A DNA stretch of 64,000 nucleotides. Origin: Bacteroidota bacterium. Its GTDB lineage: Bacteria; Bacteroidota; Bacteroidia; Sphingobacteriales; Sphingobacteriaceae. The position numbers were made by a program, and so were the translations under genes. Positions 1 through 7,508 of the stretch are shown piece by piece. The notes below the pieces were generated by a model. It was not told the origin of the DNA and ran no database searches. It saw nothing but the letters and a program-made list of their open reading frames with translations. Each line of letters starts with the position of its first letter. Position 1 is the stretch's first letter. The stretch lies in NCBI GenBank assembly GCA_013286235.1, contig JABDGE010000011.1:1-64000 (forward strand), given 5' to 3'.

Positions 1-1
1 A

Positions 2-718
2 ACCCCTATTAAATATGTAAATCTCCCGGTGACCGATGACGACGTGCTGTTTGAAGATAACCACATCATTGCCATAAATAAACGCGCAGGCGACATTGTG
101 CAGGTGGATGAAACCGGGGACGAATCGCTTGAGGATAAAGTTAAAAAATATATTGCCCAAAAATACGACAAGCCAAACGGCGCGTTTTTAGGCGTTGTTC
201 ACCGGCTGGATCGACCAGTTAGCGGAGTGATCATCTTTGCTAAAACCAGTAAGGCGCTTGACAGGTTGAATAAAATGTTTAAAGACCGCGAAATGCATAA
301 AACCTACTACGCGGTGGTAAAAAACAGGCCTTATCCTGAGGCAGGCACACTTATTCAATGGCTGGTAAAAGACCCGCAAAAAAATGTAAGCAGGGCATAT
401 GACCACGAAGTAAAAGGCAGTCTCCGATCAGAACTCAGCTTCGAGCTGGCGGGCGAGGTAAATGGTTACAGTTTGTTAAAGGTAGATCCGGTTACCGGGC
501 GCCCGCACCAGATACGGGTGCAACTGTCCACTCTGGGTTGCCCGATCGTTGGCGACAATAAATATGGCTACCCGCGCGGGAGCTTGCGCAAAAGTATCAG
601 CCTGCATGCCAGAAGGCTTGAGTTTATACACCCCATCAAAAATGAGCCGGTAAAAATTGTGGCGCCTGTACCCAAGGATGGCTTTTGGGAAAGGTTCGAA
701 GATATGATGGTGGGGTAG
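2..718 (+). CDS. RluA-family RNA pseudouridine synthase (5' end outside window)
   Basis: Converts uridine to pseudouridine in rRNA or tRNA. The catalytic signature HRLDRPVSG (the family's catalytic Asp) and the later GRPHQIRVQL motif are both visible, giving a single catalytic domain with no S4 domain. The reading frame is open from base 2, and related proteins start about ten residues before the VLFEDNH segment, so the true start probably lies just outside the window. A GTG at 29 is possible but less likely. Which RNA position it modifies cannot be told from sequence alone. Confidence 0.85.
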   Translation, partial: TPIKYVNLPVTDDDVLFEDNHIIAINKRAGDIVQVDETGDESLEDKVKKYIAQKYDKPNGAFLGVVHRLDRPVSGVIIFAKTSKALDRLNKMFKDREMHKTYYAVVKNRPYPEAGTLIQWLVKDPQKNVSRAYDHEVKGSLRSELSFELAGEVNGYSLLKVDPVTGRPHQIRVQLSTLGCPIVGDNKYGYPRGSLRKSISLHARRLEFIHPIKNEPVKIVAPVPKDGFWERFEDMMVG

Positions 719-857
719 GTTTTGGTGGTGGAAAGTAGGCAGTAGGCACAGTAGGCAGTACGCGGAGGGTGAAAGGTCCGTATTTTTCTTTGTGCAAAAT
801 AAAGTTGCCTCAATTTAGTTTATAGCTGTAAGCTCCGGGTATATTGGCCGGATTTTA

Positions 858-865
858 TAATTTTG
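858..865 (+). promoter_or_regulatory. Bacteroidetes -7 box TAATTTTG
   Basis: Matches TAnnTTTG and lies 13 bases before the ATG of the small lipoprotein gene, implying a very short leader. No clear -33 box was seen. Confidence 0.4.
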
Positions 866-878
866 GCATCGTAAATAA

Positions 879-1391
879 ATGAAAAACAAACCCACGATTT
901 TTGTTCTTGTCGGATTCGTTTTGGTGGGCTTACTTGTAAATTCGTGCAAAAAAGAAAGCCAGGACCCTATACAGCAGCTTTTTACCGGGGGCACCTGGGA
1001 GTTGGCATCGGTTGTGGCAACTTATTATACGGGTGCTACCCAGGATTCAACCGTTACGTTAGATACCACCGCTATGTGCAGTGGGCAATTTTTTACTTTT
1101 TACGCCAATAACACCTGCACTTATACCAATTACGATTGTATAACCCAAACGCCGGCGGCTGCCACCTGGAGCCTTACGCAAAACAAGGTTTACCTGCAGG
1201 CCAATGTGGTTTGTAAGGATACAAGCGCTAAAGGGAGTTCAATGCCTTTTGCCTATGCACAAATTGAGAACCTGGGCCAATATTCCCTTGTATTGTATAT
1301 CGGCGATATCCAGCCGAATTATTCGCTCACCCAATATAGAGTGATCTACACCTACGGATTTATCAGGCAAAAGGTAAACGGGGTTGACTAA
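879..1391 (+). CDS. Small secreted lipoprotein, lipocalin-like
   Basis: 170 aa with a lipoprotein signal: positively charged start, hydrophobic stretch and lipobox LVNSC with Cys at about residue 23, followed by KKE. The mature part starts with a GTWELASV segment and contains the CSGQFFTFYANNTCTY segment, resembling the small lipocalin-like beta-barrel lipoproteins common in Bacteroidetes. It has several cysteines (CSG, CTY, DCIT, VCKD) that could form disulfides in the periplasm. It stands alone between the RluA gene and purN. No specific ligand can be named. Confidence 0.7.
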   Translation: MKNKPTIFVLVGFVLVGLLVNSCKKESQDPIQQLFTGGTWELASVVATYYTGATQDSTVTLDTTAMCSGQFFTFYANNTCTYTNYDCITQTPAAATWSLTQNKVYLQANVVCKDTSAKGSSMPFAYAQIENLGQYSLVLYIGDIQPNYSLTQYRVIYTYGFIRQKVNGVD

Positions 1392-1478
1392 TGGTTAACC
1401 CAGTCCGGTTGTTATCCGCCAAAAATTAAAATAACACATCAATATCAATTTTACGCGGGAAATTTGTCCCGAAAATTT

Positions 1479-1486
1479 TATATTTG
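1479..1486 (+). promoter_or_regulatory. Possible -7 box TATATTTG upstream of purN
   Basis: Fits TAnnTTTG but sits over 100 bases before the purN start, so it would imply a long leader. Candidate only. Confidence 0.2.
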
Positions 1487-1597
1487 GTGGTTGTAAAAAA
1501 GCTGCCTCTGATTTATCGTTCTGGTTATTTGTTCTTAGTGAAACAGGTAATGCTGTACGGAAAACTGTAAAGCTGGCATTAAAAGCAAATTGTTTTA

Positions 1598-2176
1598 ATG
1601 AAAAAAAGAATCGCGATTTTTGCTTCAGGGTCCGGGTCGAATGCTCAAAAAATAATGGAGCATTTTAAGCGAAATTCAGAGGCGGAAGTAGTTTTGGTGC
1701 TTACAAATAATCCGCAGGCCTACGTTTTACAACGGGCCGACAACTTCGAGATTCCCTCGCATATTTTTACCCGGAAAGAATTTTACGAAAGCGGCGACGT
1801 GATCAGGTTGCTAAAAAACCTGCAGGTGGACCTGATCGTGTTAGCCGGCTTTTTATGGCTGGTTCCTGAAAGCCTGTTGCAGGCCTTCCCCAACAAGATC
1901 ATTAACCTGCACCCTGCCCTGCTGCCGAAATTTGGAGGCAAGGGGATGTATGGCGATAACGTACATAAAGCTGTACTCACCGCAAAAGAAGAAGAATCAG
2001 GCATAACCATCCATTTTGCAAGCGATAAATACGACGAAGGCGAGATCATACACCAATCCCGTTTTAAGATAGAGCCCGATGACAACCTCGAGGTGATCAA
2101 ATTCAAAGGCCAGCAACTGGAGCACCAGCATTTCCCGAGGGTTATTGAGGGGCTTTTGAAGAAAATGAAGTCTTGA
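1598..2176 (+). CDS. purN: Phosphoribosylglycinamide formyltransferase (PurN)
   Basis: Transfers a formyl group from 10-formyl-tetrahydrofolate to GAR, the third step of purine synthesis, in the cytoplasm. It has the N-terminal FASGSGSNAQ nucleotide-binding loop, the INLHPALLPKFGG segment with the catalytic His, and the downstream GITIHFASDKYDEGEII segment with the conserved Asp. At 192 aa it has normal family length. It precedes purH by about 400 bases with one small opposite-strand gene between, so the two are clustered but probably not one transcript. Confidence 0.95.
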   Translation: MKKRIAIFASGSGSNAQKIMEHFKRNSEAEVVLVLTNNPQAYVLQRADNFEIPSHIFTRKEFYESGDVIRLLKNLQVDLIVLAGFLWLVPESLLQAFPNKIINLHPALLPKFGGKGMYGDNVHKAVLTAKEEESGITIHFASDKYDEGEIIHQSRFKIEPDDNLEVIKFKGQQLEHQHFPRVIEGLLKKMKS

Positions 2177-2217
2177 CTTTGTAGATTAGTCCGGAAGTCC
2201 GAAAGAAGCTACAGCTA

Positions 2218-2427
2218 TCAGTAAGTATATTTAGAAAACGCGGTCTCAATATCAATCGGTTCGGCATCCTGACCCTTTGAAAGATAGTCAAGCAGTTCTT
2301 CATCCGTAGCTTTTCTTCCGATTCCCCTTTCCATCGCAGCTATATCAAGTTCCCTAAACCCTTTCGCATTAGTCAATGATGTAGGTTCTTCCAATTCTTG
2401 TAAGTTCTTTTTTGAATTCTTGTTCAT
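2218..2427 (-). CDS. Small hypothetical protein, 69 aa
   Basis: A charged, soluble 69-aa protein with no signal peptide or membrane segment. The middle (GFRELDIAAMERGIGRKATDEELLDYLSKG) looks helical. It lies between purN and purH on the opposite strand. The size and charge are antitoxin-like, but no toxin partner is adjacent, so no function is claimed. Coding status is likely because the start and stop sit neatly in the gap and the composition is protein-like. Confidence 0.5.
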   Translation of the reverse strand: MNKNSKKNLQELEEPTSLTNAKGFRELDIAAMERGIGRKATDEELLDYLSKGQDAEPIDIETAFSKYTY

Positions 2428-2459
2428 ACTTTTAATTTACCTTAATTAGAGTTGTACAT

Positions 2460-2548
2460 CACCAAAAATCGGTGAAATCAAACAAAAATCGGTGAAATCC
2501 CCAAAAACAAAAAAACTATCCTCTGATCTCTAATCTCTGATCTCTATT
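2460..2548. repeat. Short direct repeats (aaaaatcggtgaaatc; tctctgatctctaa)
   Basis: The 16-mer aaaaatcggtgaaatc occurs twice in tandem near 2463-2500, followed by degenerate tctctgatctctaatc repeats. The second type recurs at 5565-5625, 6108-6160 and 37928-37960. Confidence 0.6.
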
Positions 2549-2551
2549 ACC

Positions 2552-2559
2552 TACCTTTG
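2552..2559 (+). promoter_or_regulatory. -7 box TACCTTTG of purH
   Basis: Perfect TAnnTTTG match 21 bases before the purH ATG, at the end of the simple repeat tract. Confidence 0.6.
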
Positions 2560-2580
2560 CGGCTCAAAAATTTGCTATAA

Positions 2581-4107
2581 ATGAGCCATCCAGTTCAAAT
2601 AAAAAATGCTTTAATATCAGTTTATTATAAGGATAATTTAGCGCCTATTATACAGGAACTAAACCGCCTAGGGGTTAAGTTATATTCCACCGGCGGCACC
2701 GAAACTTTTATCCGCAACCTGGGGGTTGACGTGATCCCGGTTGAGAGCTTAACTTCCTATCCATCTATTCTCGGCGGACGTGTTAAGACGCTGCATCCAA
2801 AAGTTTTCGGGGGCATTTTAGCCCGGCGCGGCTTTGCAGGCGACGAACAACAGTTAGCAGAATACGAAATCCCCGAGATAGACCTGGTGATTGTAGACTT
2901 ATATCCCTTTGAGGAAACGGTTATGTCGAACGCCGAAGAAGATGAGATCATCGAGAAAATCGATATCGGCGGTATTTCGCTGATTCGCGCTGCGGCCAAG
3001 AATTTTAAGGATGTGGTTATTGTGGCATCGAAAGCGGATTACGGTGCGCTTGAAGATATCCTGAAAACACAAAACGGTGAAACCGCCATAGACCAGCGCC
3101 GGTCATTTGCACAAAAGGCTTTTAATATATCCTCTCACTACGACACCAATATTTTCAAATATTTTAACCAGGAAGAACCGCTGCCGTTATTTAAGGAAAG
3201 CATACAAAGCAGCCAGGTGTTGCGCTATGGGGAAAACCCCCACCAAAAAGGCGTTTTTTATGGCGACCTGGACCGGATGTTTAACAAGCTGCACGGCAAG
3301 GAGCTATCGTACAATAACCTGGTAGACGTGGATGCGGCGGTCGCTTTGATCGATGAATTTACCGAGCCTACCATTGCCATTTTAAAACACACGAATGCCT
3401 GCGGGATTGCTTCGCGGAACAATATCAAGGAAGCCTGGATAGATGCGCTGGCCTGTGATCCTGTATCGGCTTTTGGCGGGGTGATCATCGCAAATGACGA
3501 GATCGATGGGGAAACTGCAACCGAGATCAGCAAAATATTTTACGAGGTTTTGATAGCGCCGGCCTATACTGACAAGGCTGTTTTGATACTAAAAGAGAAA
3601 AAGAACCGTATCATACTGGTACGTCAGCCTGTGTTGTTGCCGGCAAAACAGTTTAAAACGCTGCTGAACGGTGTGATAGAACAGGATAAAGACGAGGTGA
3701 TTGAAGGGCCGGAGCAGATGAAGCTAGTAACCCTTCGCCACCCGACCGAACATGAATTGCGGGATTTATATTTCGCCAACAAGGTGGTAAAACATACCAA
3801 ATCGAACACGGTAGTATTTGCCAAAAATAACCAGCTGATGGCCAGCGGGGTGGGGCAGACATCGAGAGTTGATTCGCTGAAGCAGGCGGTTATTAAAGCG
3901 GAAAGTTTCGGCTTTGATTTGAGCGGCGCGGTGATGGCATCGGATGCATTTTTCCCGTTCCCGGATTGTGTTGAACTGGCGGCCGAAGCAGGCATAACTG
4001 CCGTACTTCAGCCGGGGGGCTCTATCAACGATAAGCTATCTGTTGAGATGTGCGACCTGAAAAATATCTCGATGGTAACCACCGGGGTAAGACATTTTAA
4101 GCATTGA
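2581..4107 (+). CDS. purH: Bifunctional AICAR formyltransferase / IMP cyclohydrolase (PurH)
   Basis: Catalyses the last two steps of IMP synthesis. The N-terminal MGS-like cyclohydrolase domain (about residues 8-140) contains the YSTGGTETFIRNLGV and GGRVKTLHPKVFGGIL segments. The C-terminal transformylase domain (about 145-508) contains LRYGENPHQKGVFY, KHTNACGIA, DPVSAFGGVI and the terminal SDAFFPFPD and GGSINDKLSVE motifs. The 508-aa length is normal. The ATG at 2581 follows a good -7 box. With purN upstream it forms a small purine cluster. Confidence 0.97.
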   Translation: MSHPVQIKNALISVYYKDNLAPIIQELNRLGVKLYSTGGTETFIRNLGVDVIPVESLTSYPSILGGRVKTLHPKVFGGILARRGFAGDEQQLAEYEIPEIDLVIVDLYPFEETVMSNAEEDEIIEKIDIGGISLIRAAAKNFKDVVIVASKADYGALEDILKTQNGETAIDQRRSFAQKAFNISSHYDTNIFKYFNQEEPLPLFKESIQSSQVLRYGENPHQKGVFYGDLDRMFNKLHGKELSYNNLVDVDAAVALIDEFTEPTIAILKHTNACGIASRNNIKEAWIDALACDPVSAFGGVIIANDEIDGETATEISKIFYEVLIAPAYTDKAVLILKEKKNRIILVRQPVLLPAKQFKTLLNGVIEQDKDEVIEGPEQMKLVTLRHPTEHELRDLYFANKVVKHTKSNTVVFAKNNQLMASGVGQTSRVDSLKQAVIKAESFGFDLSGAVMASDAFFPFPDCVELAAEAGITAVLQPGGSINDKLSVEMCDLKNISMVTTGVRHFKH

Positions 4108-4388
4108 GATAGACACGAATTGCACGAATTTGAGATAGACACGAATTGCACGAATTTGATCGAATTACACGAATTAATATATAGACACGAATTGCACGAA
4201 TTTGACGATATATAGACACGAATTGCACGAATTTGATCGAATTGCACGAATTTGATCGAATTACACGAATTTGATCGAATTGCACGAATTTGACGATATA
4301 TAGACACGAATTGCACGAATTTGATCGAATTACACGAATTGATATATAGACACGAATTGCACGAATTTGACCGAATTACACGAATTGG
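4108..4388. repeat. Tandem repeat built on acacgaattgcacgaattt
   Basis: About 280 bases made almost entirely of variants of gacacgaattgcacgaatttga, some with a tcgaattacacgaatt spacer and some with a gatatatagacac joint. It begins right after the purH stop codon. Apparent opposite-strand reading frames here are repeat artefacts (QFDQIRAIR-type peptides). Confidence 0.85.
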
Positions 4389-4507
4389 GTTGTTTGGGCG
4401 CGAATTTTGAAATTAGACAAAAGACAAGAAGTTAAAAGGTATATTTAAATAATGATAATTATTCGTGGAATTCCTTTGAATTAGCGAAAATTAGCGTCGT
4501 ATATCGT

Positions 4508-4515
4508 TAGCTTTG
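4508..4515 (+). promoter_or_regulatory. -7 box TAGCTTTG of mreB
   Basis: TAnnTTTG match 25 bases before the mreB ATG. A TTTG at 4475-4478 is too far upstream to be a normal -33 box. The region between it and the 4108-4388 repeat is AT-rich. Confidence 0.5.
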
Positions 4516-4540
4516 CACACTATTTTGACAAGGATACCAA

Positions 4541-5563
4541 ATGGGTTTATTTAATTTTTTTACACAGGAAATTGCAATTGATTTAGGTACAGCAAATACC
4601 CTCATAATACATAATGATAAAGTTGTTGTTGATGAACCATCAATAGTGGCTTTTGACCGAACGACGAATAAAGTGATCGCGATCGGCCGGCAAGCCATGC
4701 AGATGGAAGGTAAAACACATGATAACATCCGCACCGTAAGGCCGTTGAAAGACGGCGTTATAGCTGACTTTAACGCGGCGGAACACATGATCCGCGGAAT
4801 GATCAAAATGATCAACCAGGGCAAGGGCTGGTTTTTTCCTTCGTTGCGAATGGTGATCTGTATACCTTCGGGCATTACGGAGGTGGAGAAACGCGCCGTG
4901 CGCGACTCGGCCGAAATTGCCGGGGCAAAAGAAGTTTACCTGATACACGAACCAATGGCCGCTGCGGTAGGTATCGGCATCGACGTGGAGGAGCCAATGG
5001 GTAATATGATCATCGACATTGGCGGTGGCACTACCGAAATTGCCGTAATTGCACTGTCAGGTATCGTATGTGACCAGTCCATCCGTACAGCGGGTGACAA
5101 TTTCGACTCCGACATCGTTCAATATATCCGCCGGCAGCATAATATCATGATCGGTGACCGTACTGCCGAAAAAGTAAAGATTGAGGTTGGCGCCGCCTTG
5201 CCTGAACTATCGGACCCACCTCCTGATTTTGCCGTCCAAGGTCGCGATTTGATGACGGGCGTCCCCAAACAGATCATGCTTTCCTACTCGGAAATTGCGC
5301 ATTGCCTGGATAAATCAATCTCGAAAATTGAAGAAGCGATACTAAAGGCGCTTGAAATTACCCCGCCTGAACTTTCGGCTGATATTTATCAAACCGGTAT
5401 TTATTTAACCGGTGGCGGCGCCTTGCTGCGCGGCCTTGATAAGCGAATTGCCGCCAAAACCAAGCTGCCGGTACACGTAGCCGAAGATCCGCTGCGCGCG
5501 GTGGTACGTGGTACGGGAACAGCCCTGAAAAATATTGGGAATTTTAAGTTCTTAATGCAATAG
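4541..5563 (+). CDS. mreB: Rod shape-determining protein MreB
   Basis: Actin-like ATPase forming membrane-associated filaments that direct cell-wall elongation. It has the phosphate-1 loop DLGTANT, the IDIGGGTTEIAVI phosphate-2 motif and the TGGGALLRGLD adenosine motif. At 340 aa it has normal length, and the N-terminus MGLFNFFTQE is the typical amphipathic membrane-binding helix. First gene of the mreBCD-mrdA-rodA cluster, separated from mreC by an inserted gene. Confidence 0.96.
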   Translation: MGLFNFFTQEIAIDLGTANTLIIHNDKVVVDEPSIVAFDRTTNKVIAIGRQAMQMEGKTHDNIRTVRPLKDGVIADFNAAEHMIRGMIKMINQGKGWFFPSLRMVICIPSGITEVEKRAVRDSAEIAGAKEVYLIHEPMAAAVGIGIDVEEPMGNMIIDIGGGTTEIAVIALSGIVCDQSIRTAGDNFDSDIVQYIRRQHNIMIGDRTAEKVKIEVGAALPELSDPPPDFAVQGRDLMTGVPKQIMLSYSEIAHCLDKSISKIEEAILKALEITPPELSADIYQTGIYLTGGGALLRGLDKRIAAKTKLPVHVAEDPLRAVVRGTGTALKNIGNFKFLMQ

Positions 5564-5564
5564 G

Positions 5565-5630
5565 GGGTAGAGATTAGAGGTTAGAGATCAGAGATTAGGT
5601 GTGGCGATTAGAGGTTAGAGATTAGTTAAG
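5565..5630. repeat. Degenerate gagattagaggttagagatcagag repeat
   Basis: Simple repeats directly after mreB. The same kind, in opposite orientation (ctctaatctctaacctctaa), lies at 6108-6160 before mreC, so the two tracts bracket the inserted four-helix-bundle gene. Confidence 0.65.
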
Positions 5631-5698
5631 ACGCTTCTTAATAGCAAAATAGACCTGGATTCGTTTCCAAATGATTTAAATTTTTTCGAATATTAGGG

Positions 5699-6070
5699 AT
5701 GAATTCATTTACTGACCTTGAAGTTTGGAAAAAGGCCCGGATTTTACGAAATAATATCTTTTCCCTGGTTAAATCATTTCCGGCAGAAGAAAAATATCGG
5801 TTAGTTGACCAAATCATTCGTTCTTCGCGTTCTATTGGAAATAACATCGCTGAAGGACATGGCAGGTTTCATTATGTCGATGCCGCCAAATTTTTGATAA
5901 ATGCCCGGGGATCGGCAGCTGAAACTATCGACCATCTTTACATTGCTATTGACATGGGAATTATTGACGAAAAGATATTTGAAACTTTTAAACAAGATTG
6001 TGAGGAATGTATGAAGATGATAAACGGTTATATTACTTATTTAAGAAACCAGGGCGGCGGTAAAAGTTGA
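5699..6070 (+). CDS. Four-helix bundle protein (23S rRNA intervening-sequence / S23-type family)
   Basis: 123 aa with the family's pattern: FTDLEVWKKARILRNNIF, then FPAEEKYRLVDQIIRSSRSIGNNIAEGHGRF, then AKFLINARGSAAETIDHL. Members form a small helical bundle. They are encoded inside rRNA intervening sequences in some spirochaetes but occur as free genes in Bacteroidetes, with no proven function. The start at 5699 gives the expected N-terminus. It sits between mreB and mreC, where no such gene is expected, and is bracketed by simple repeat tracts, which suggests insertion as a cassette. Confidence 0.88.
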   Translation: MNSFTDLEVWKKARILRNNIFSLVKSFPAEEKYRLVDQIIRSSRSIGNNIAEGHGRFHYVDAAKFLINARGSAAETIDHLYIAIDMGIIDEKIFETFKQDCEECMKMINGYITYLRNQGGGKS

Positions 6071-6107
6071 TTGAGATCCTATTGTGGTTTTAGGTTAAAA
6101 TACTAAA

Positions 6108-6160
6108 CTAACCTCGAACTAATCTCTAATCTCTAACCTCTAATTAACTAATCTCTACCA
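6108..6160. repeat. Degenerate ctctaatctctaacctctaa repeat before mreC
   Basis: Pyrimidine-rich copy of the repeat found after mreB, ending just before the mreC ATG at 6164. Confidence 0.6.
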
Positions 6161-6163
6161 CCC

Positions 6164-6997
6164 ATGCGTAACCTCTGGAGATTCATCAGTAACTATAACG
6201 CATTTTTTTTGTTCCTGATCTTTGAGATCGCATCGCTTGTTATCTATATAAAAAACAATTCGTATCCAAGGGCGGAGTTTATCAATTCGGCAAATAATGT
6301 TGCCGGGGGCTTTTACGAAAAGGTAAATGGACTATATGCCTATCTTTCGCTGAAGGATGTGAATGATAGCCTGGCCCGGGAGAATGCACACCTGCGTAAC
6401 CTGCTGAAGACATCCTACTATGTAGATACAGTCACCCGGCAAAAGGTTTCGGACACCGTTTATAACCAGCAGTATGAATATATTGTGGCAAGGGTGATCA
6501 ATAATTCTGTTAACAAAACCAATAACTATCTTACCATCAACAAAGGCAGCAAGCAGGGAATAGCCACCGGAATGGGCGTTATATGCAGTAAGGGGATCGT
6601 AGGCAAGGTGATATTTGTATCGGATCATTTTGCCCTCGTGCAGTCGCTCCTTCACAAGGATTCGCAGTTTAGCGCAATGCTGGCCAGCACGAAGGAAATC
6701 GGTTCTATAGCCTGGGGCGAGGATATGGACCCTCATAAAGCCGTGTTAAAAGAAGTATCGAACAACGCCCAGCCTAAGTTGGGGGAGTGGGTGGTTACTT
6801 CGGGTTATTCGCTTTTCCCCGAAGGGATACCCATTGGAAAGATCAGCAGCCTGCGCATTAAAGGCGGTGGTTATTCGTTAAACATGGGTGTAGCGCTATC
6901 GGTAGATTTTAGTAAGCTGGAATACGTTAATGTAGTGTACAACAAATTCGCAAAAGAACAGGACGCGCTGGAGGCCCGCCAAAAGAAAGATGAGTAA
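6164..6997 (+). CDS. mreC: Rod shape-determining protein MreC
   Basis: Periplasmic scaffold of the elongation machinery. It has one N-terminal membrane helix (about residues 10-30, FFLFLIFEIASLVIYI), then a coiled-coil (about 55-85, with DSLARENAHLRNLL), then the beta-barrel MreC domain with conserved INKGSKQGIATGMGVI and GKVIFVSDHFALVQSLLH segments. At 277 aa it has normal length. Its end overlaps the mreD start by 8 bases, so the two are translationally coupled. Confidence 0.95.
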   Translation: MRNLWRFISNYNAFFLFLIFEIASLVIYIKNNSYPRAEFINSANNVAGGFYEKVNGLYAYLSLKDVNDSLARENAHLRNLLKTSYYVDTVTRQKVSDTVYNQQYEYIVARVINNSVNKTNNYLTINKGSKQGIATGMGVICSKGIVGKVIFVSDHFALVQSLLHKDSQFSAMLASTKEIGSIAWGEDMDPHKAVLKEVSNNAQPKLGEWVVTSGYSLFPEGIPIGKISSLRIKGGGYSLNMGVALSVDFSKLEYVNVVYNKFAKEQDALEARQKKDE

Positions 6998-7508
6998 AAG
7001 CATTTTAATTAACCTGCTGAGGTTTGTGGTGTTGGTTTTTATACAGGTTTTCCTGTTAAAGAATGTCTCGTTGTATAATCTTTCCACGCCATACCTGTAC
7101 ATCCTCTTTATCTTATTACTGCCTTTCGATATACCCAACTGGCTGCTTTTCCCCATTGCCTTTATTACCGGGTTAACCATTGACGCCTTTTATGACACAC
7201 CAGGACTGCATGCAGCCGCGTCTGTTGTGCTTGCTTTTGTACGTATATTATTTATTGGAATAACTGTTCAAAAGGATGGGTTCGACAACGAGCCCGAGCC
7301 TACATTAAGCAATATGGGTTTAAGGTGGTTCTTTACCTATATTCTGACGCTTACGCTTGTCCACCATTTCTTTGTGTTCAGTATGGAGTCGTTTAACCTT
7401 GCCGGTATCCAGTATACCATTGGCCGCTTTTTATTAAGTTCGGCGTTCACAATTATTTTGATCTTAATTTCGGGTTTAATATTTTTCAGAAGGAAAGAGC
7501 GGAAATGA
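6990..7508 (+). CDS. mreD: Rod shape-determining protein MreD
   Basis: 172-aa integral membrane protein with five or six hydrophobic segments, typical of MreD, the membrane partner of MreC. The sequence itself is weakly conserved, so the assignment rests on hydrophobic profile, size and position between mreC and mrdA. It overlaps mreC by 8 bases and mrdA by 4 bases. Confidence 0.92.
   Translation: MSKSILINLLRFVVLVFIQVFLLKNVSLYNLSTPYLYILFILLLPFDIPNWLLFPIAFITGLTIDAFYDTPGLHAAASVVLAFVRILFIGITVQKDGFDNEPEPTLSNMGLRWFFTYILTLTLVHHFFVFSMESFNLAGIQYTIGRFLLSSAFTIILILISGLIFFRRKERK

Noticed and set aside
4008-4316. Minus-strand frames with QFDQIRAIR repeats
   Set aside because: Translation of the cacgaatt tandem array.
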